9,039 nt of DNA. Source: Acidobacteriaceae bacterium (GTDB lineage: Bacteria > Acidobacteriota > Terriglobia > Bryobacterales > Bryobacteraceae). Made by a program: the position numbers and the translations under genes. Below are positions 6,241 through 9,039 of the stretch, piece after piece. The DNA lies in contig JAFASD010000283.1 in the NCBI GenBank assembly GCA_019244945.1, positions 1-9,039 of the forward strand, given 5' to 3'. Numbering within the stretch: the first letter of the stretch is position 1; each line of letters begins with the position of its first letter. The notes under the pieces are model-generated. The model saw only the letters and a program-made list of their open reading frames with translations. It ran no database searches and had not been told where the DNA came from.

Positions 6241-7704
6241 CTAAACGCAAACTGGCGCGTAATCCGTCGCTGTGCCCGAAGCACACTGAACATCGAACAG
6301 AATGCTTTTCGCGATTGCTTCCAGGTTTCCCTTGTCCAGAATGCGAGGGTCGCACATAGCATCCCCCCAGAAAAATGTATGTGCGGTGGAAAGAACCGAC
6401 CAGATGAACTTCAGCACCTGCTCACGATTGGGTCGGAAATCCTTGATGGCTTCTGTGATAAGTCCCGGAAGATCGGATATGTTCTCGCATTTATAAACGA
6501 GCTCAAAGTAACCATAGCAGAGCGGCCCGAAGGCGATTACCGGTCTTTCATAAAGAATGTTTTCCCATGCGGTGGTGCCCGTAATCGTCAGACTTACATC
6601 TGAACTGAGGATTAAATCATGGCTGTCAACGGATGGTGACAGCAGATCCACATTGTAGAAACTCTGGAAACGCCGGTAATAGCTAAGCTTTCGCTCGCCC
6701 TTCATCGCAGGATGCTCTTTGACCATCACCCGGTACCCCATAGGCACGCTCTTGGCGAGATTTTCGATCAAGGCAGGCTGATCGGTATAGAAAGGCGCAC
6801 GGACATCCGTCGTATATTCCGGCTGCATGTGCAGTGGAAAATAAACTTTTCTTCCTGCGGGAACTGCCGTTTTGAAAACTAACTTTTCATAAGTGACGTG
6901 CCGAATGAGACGCATCGCATCCAGTAACACGGGTTCCCAAGGCGGCGTGCCGTGATACGATCCCACTTCGAAATAGCCATCCTCGAGATATGTTTGGATA
7001 CGGAACGGAATTCTTTTCAATCGCTTTCCGATCTGATCGAAATCGACGTGAAAAGGGGAACGCAGTGCTCCGCCCAAGAATGGCGGCTTGGCTTTTTTTG
7101 TTCGAAATCCTTCGAGGAAATTCGCGGCGGTAGTGGCTTGATCTCTCGTCAGATCTTTGTGTTTCATCTCTCGATAAACGGCTTCCGCCGCCTGCCACCG
7201 CCCTTGAGGGTCTCGATCGAAGAACACGCGAGTGCCTAACGGCGTGATGGACGGAAACAAATACGGAATGTTCAGGTGAGTTGCCATGGAACAGCACACC
7301 CATTCCGTCGCGCTGGCAATTTCTCCGACGATCGCATCTGGTTGAACTTCGCTGAGTAAGTCTTTCCAAAAGGTAACGATGCCCGCCATGATTTTGACGA
7401 CCCGCTCGAACGGATACTGCTTGATAATGCGGTCTGAATAGACCATGGCGTTGAGAGTCTCCGCAAAGTCGGTTTCTTGGAGAGATCGGATGCACTCTTC
7501 CATGTCGTGCTCTCGTACAAACTTCTTCAGGTAAGCCGCTAGATTATGTATCTCCTGAAACGCTCCGCTTGCTCGCATCATTCGCGAGGACGGACCTGTG
7601 AACGTCATTGCCTCGACGTCACATCCAAATTGTGAACGAAGCAGGGCGCCTAGAGCGGGAAACCAGTAGCGATATTCGCTCTTACAGATGAGCAGTATCT
7701 TCAT
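6241..7704 (-). CDS. Capsule-type GT-B protein (KpsC/KpsS-like, Capsule_synth family)
   Basis: A 487-residue protein without signal peptide or membrane segments. The N-terminus MKILLICKSEYRYWFPAL (1-18) is a Rossmann-like first strand with a short loop, and QPDAIVGEIASATEW (121-135) ends the first domain. The C-terminal domain carries the pattern of capsule biosynthesis proteins: VYFPLHMQPEYTT (287-299), MVKEHPAMKG (327-336), and SSDVSLTITGTTAWENIL (367-384) followed by RPVIAFG (387-393). The Glu-His-Pro motif and the TGT-x-x-WE segment are features of KpsC/KpsS-like and CDP-glycerol-transferase-like GT-B folds, where they bind the nucleotide donor. KpsC and KpsS build the Kdo linker in ABC-transporter capsules, whereas here the gene sits beside Wzx and Wzy genes, so its sugar is an open question. 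The ATG at 7704 is 10 bp after the flippase gene, with a distant AGGA as possible ribosome binding site. Family moderately confident, reaction unknown. Confidence 0.75.
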   Translation of the reverse strand: MKILLICKSEYRYWFPALGALLRSQFGCDVEAMTFTGPSSRMMRASGAFQEIHNLAAYLKKFVREHDMEECIRSLQETDFAETLNAMVYSDRIIKQYPFERVVKIMAGIVTFWKDLLSEVQPDAIVGEIASATEWVCCSMATHLNIPYLFPSITPLGTRVFFDRDPQGRWQAAEAVYREMKHKDLTRDQATTAANFLEGFRTKKAKPPFLGGALRSPFHVDFDQIGKRLKRIPFRIQTYLEDGYFEVGSYHGTPPWEPVLLDAMRLIRHVTYEKLVFKTAVPAGRKVYFPLHMQPEYTTDVRAPFYTDQPALIENLAKSVPMGYRVMVKEHPAMKGERKLSYYRRFQSFYNVDLLSPSVDSHDLILSSDVSLTITGTTAWENILYERPVIAFGPLCYGYFELVYKCENISDLPGLITEAIKDFRPNREQVLKFIWSVLSTAHTFFWGDAMCDPRILDKGNLEAIAKSILFDVQCASGTATDYAPVCV

Positions 7705-7714
7705 CAGGTATTTT

Positions 7715-9039
7715 CTATCCTAATCGGCTCGTGGAAACCGGACCGCGCCGCCTCAGTAGGGCAGCTTGAAACAATTTCAGATCGCTCGCGCGGAGATATC
7801 GGGTCATAACCAGAGCCAGAATAAACATGCCAGAACCCGCAATCAGACGCAGGCATGACTGTAATCCTCCAAGCTGCACAGTGTGTGGCCAGAGCGCCAT
7901 GACGAGAAACGGCGCGCCGAAAGCAATCGCGTTCTGCAGCAGCCAGATCGAGCGAAAACTTTCACGGAATAATTGCCAGTGCATTCCGATGACCACGAAA
8001 GCGCCGCCGCCCGTTGCGACAAGCTGGCTCACCGCCGCTCCGGCGATTCCCATTCGTGGCAGCAGCAGCACGTCCAGCAAAACTATTACAGCCCCACTTG
8101 CGATCCAGAAGAAACTATAAGACCAAACTTTAAGGTGTACAGCGAAGATAACGCTGTAGAGCATCACAATTGCCATGAAAATACCTTGGATTCCGAGGAT
8201 CGCAAGCGTGACGCTGCCGGAGGTGAAATCACGTGAACTCAGAAGCCTTAACACGTCAGCCGGGAATGCCGCGAGCAGAGCAGCAGCTCCTACCGAGATT
8301 CCAAACACAAATTTCTGGATTCCGGAGAATCTTTCCGAAAATTCCCGCGGATGGCCGGAATCGTAAAGGGCCGACAGATCCGGAAACAGCACGTCGTTTA
8401 TCGGTCCGACCAGAAAAAACGCCAGTGCCGAGATGGTGAAGCAAACGCTATAGATTCCAACCTGTTTCAGGTCAAGAAAGTAACTCACTAAGTAACGGTC
8501 GGCGCTAACGGATAGAGAATAAGCCAAACCTCCCGGGATTAGTGGCAAGCCGAAGCCAAGGTATTTTTTCATCACGGCCTTGCTGGGAGTAACAAAACGG
8601 ATTCCTCGGTACCCAATCAGGTAAATCACGCCGGAAACTGCACCCAGAATGCCGCATGTAAGATACGTCACCGCCACCGGGTTGACCCTGGCGAGCCACC
8701 ACCCGATGAACACCGTTGCCACGATCTCCGGCAGCAAGCGCGAGAGAGTCAAGATAGCCCAGTTACGGTTCAATCTTCGCGCGCGCAGAAAACTTTTCGC
8801 TAATTCAAACAAGCACTCAAAGGGAAGCGCCGCGGCAAGCAACAGAATCAAGATTCGGGCGTGCTTATCGTGAAAAATGGAAGCCGCACCCCAATTTGAG
8901 AAGCCCACAATGACCATTCCGCAAACCAGGGCGGTAACAGCTACCATGCTGAAGACCGTAGAAACTGATCTATCTATCTCTGCGCTCGTCCTCTCGCCAG
9001 AGAGAAATCGCATCATGGCGGAGCCAACATTCAAGCTGC
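7715..9039 (-). CDS. Wzx-type polysaccharide flippase (MOP/MVF superfamily), 5' end cut by right window edge
   Basis: The last 440 residues of a multi-pass inner membrane protein that moves lipid-linked oligosaccharide units to the periplasmic face. The reading frame is open to the window edge. The first visible residues, Ser-Leu-Asn-Val-Gly-Ser-Ala-Met-Met-Arg-Phe, match the conserved end of the first helical hairpin of flippases, which normally lies about 50-70 residues into the protein. The TTG at 9034 is therefore an internal Leu codon and not a start. About twelve hydrophobic segments are visible. Family marks are YLGFGLPLIPGGL (159-171 of the visible part), SADRYLV (178-184) and VGIYSVCF (193-200), followed by the helix-loop MGIAGAAVSQLV (329-340). 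The C-terminus is short and basic, as usual. It is the first gene seen in the direction of transcription, 10 bp before the capsule-type gene, so the promoter of this unit lies beyond the window. Confidence 0.88.
   Translation of the reverse strand, partial: SLNVGSAMMRFLSGERTSAEIDRSVSTVFSMVAVTALVCGMVIVGFSNWGAASIFHDKHARILILLLAAALPFECLFELAKSFLRARRLNRNWAILTLSRLLPEIVATVFIGWWLARVNPVAVTYLTCGILGAVSGVIYLIGYRGIRFVTPSKAVMKKYLGFGLPLIPGGLAYSLSVSADRYLVSYFLDLKQVGIYSVCFTISALAFFLVGPINDVLFPDLSALYDSGHPREFSERFSGIQKFVFGISVGAAALLAAFPADVLRLLSSRDFTSGSVTLAILGIQGIFMAIVMLYSVIFAVHLKVWSYSFFWIASGAVIVLLDVLLLPRMGIAGAAVSQLVATGGGAFVVIGMHWQLFRESFRSIWLLQNAIAFGAPFLVMALWPHTVQLGGLQSCLRLIAGSGMFILALVMTRYLRASDLKLFQAALLRRRGPVSTSRLG

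Noticed and set aside
6887..7495. 202-residue minus-strand ORF
   Set aside because: It lies entirely inside the capsule-type gene in another frame, is very rich in Arg and Ser, and shows no domain. It is a shadow of the real gene.
9032..9034. TTG as start codon of the flippase
   Set aside because: The frame continues open to the window edge with a Ser codon before it, and the following residues match an internal part of Wzx proteins. The gene is simply truncated.

Overview
The window reads as the middle of a surface-polysaccharide (O-antigen, capsule or exopolysaccharide) biosynthesis locus of a bacterium. A Wzx-type flippase and a Wzy-type polymerase together point to a cell that exports lipid-linked repeat units across an inner membrane, most likely a Gram-negative. 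The sequence looks moderate in G+C (I estimate near 50%, not counted). Nothing in it fixes the phylum; Acidobacteriota is a guess. There is no rRNA, tRNA, transposase, integrase or CRISPR array.

All nine genes lie on the minus strand, so the transcriptional order runs from position 9039 down to 1. They are: a Wzx-like flippase whose 5' end is cut by the right edge (7715-9039); a KpsC/KpsS-like capsule-type GT-B protein (6241-7704); a Wzy-like multi-pass membrane protein (4781-6193); a class I SAM methyltransferase with a GSGKGR loop (4038-4751); a FemAB/GNAT-like acyl or aminoacyl transferase (2936-4000); a Methyltransf_11-type enzyme (2070-2939); a Methyltransf_24-type enzyme (1241-2056); a NodB-fold polysaccharide deacetylase (297-1169); and the N-terminal 78 codons of a glutamine-dependent asparagine synthase-like amidotransferase, cut by the left edge (1-234).

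Gaps are 10 to 71 bp, one junction is a 4-bp GTGA overlap, and no gap exceeds 100 bp. No convincing rho-independent terminator is seen, which fits a single long transcript. The last third has slightly longer gaps (71 and 62 bp). One of these holds two competing stem-loops, and the two gaps carry copies of a 10-bp sequence in inverted orientation on either side of the deacetylase gene.

As a working model, the KpsS-like protein contributes to building the glycan, the flippase moves the lipid-linked unit across the membrane and the Wzy-like protein polymerises it. The other genes decorate sugars: three unrelated methyltransferases, a FemAB-like transferase, a deacetylase and an amidotransferase. 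The product is therefore inferred to be methylated, possibly with an amide or amino-acid substituent and free amino groups. No classical GT2/GT4 glycosyltransferase, initiating phosphoglycosyltransferase, export protein or nucleotide-sugar enzyme is visible, so the locus must continue on one or both sides.
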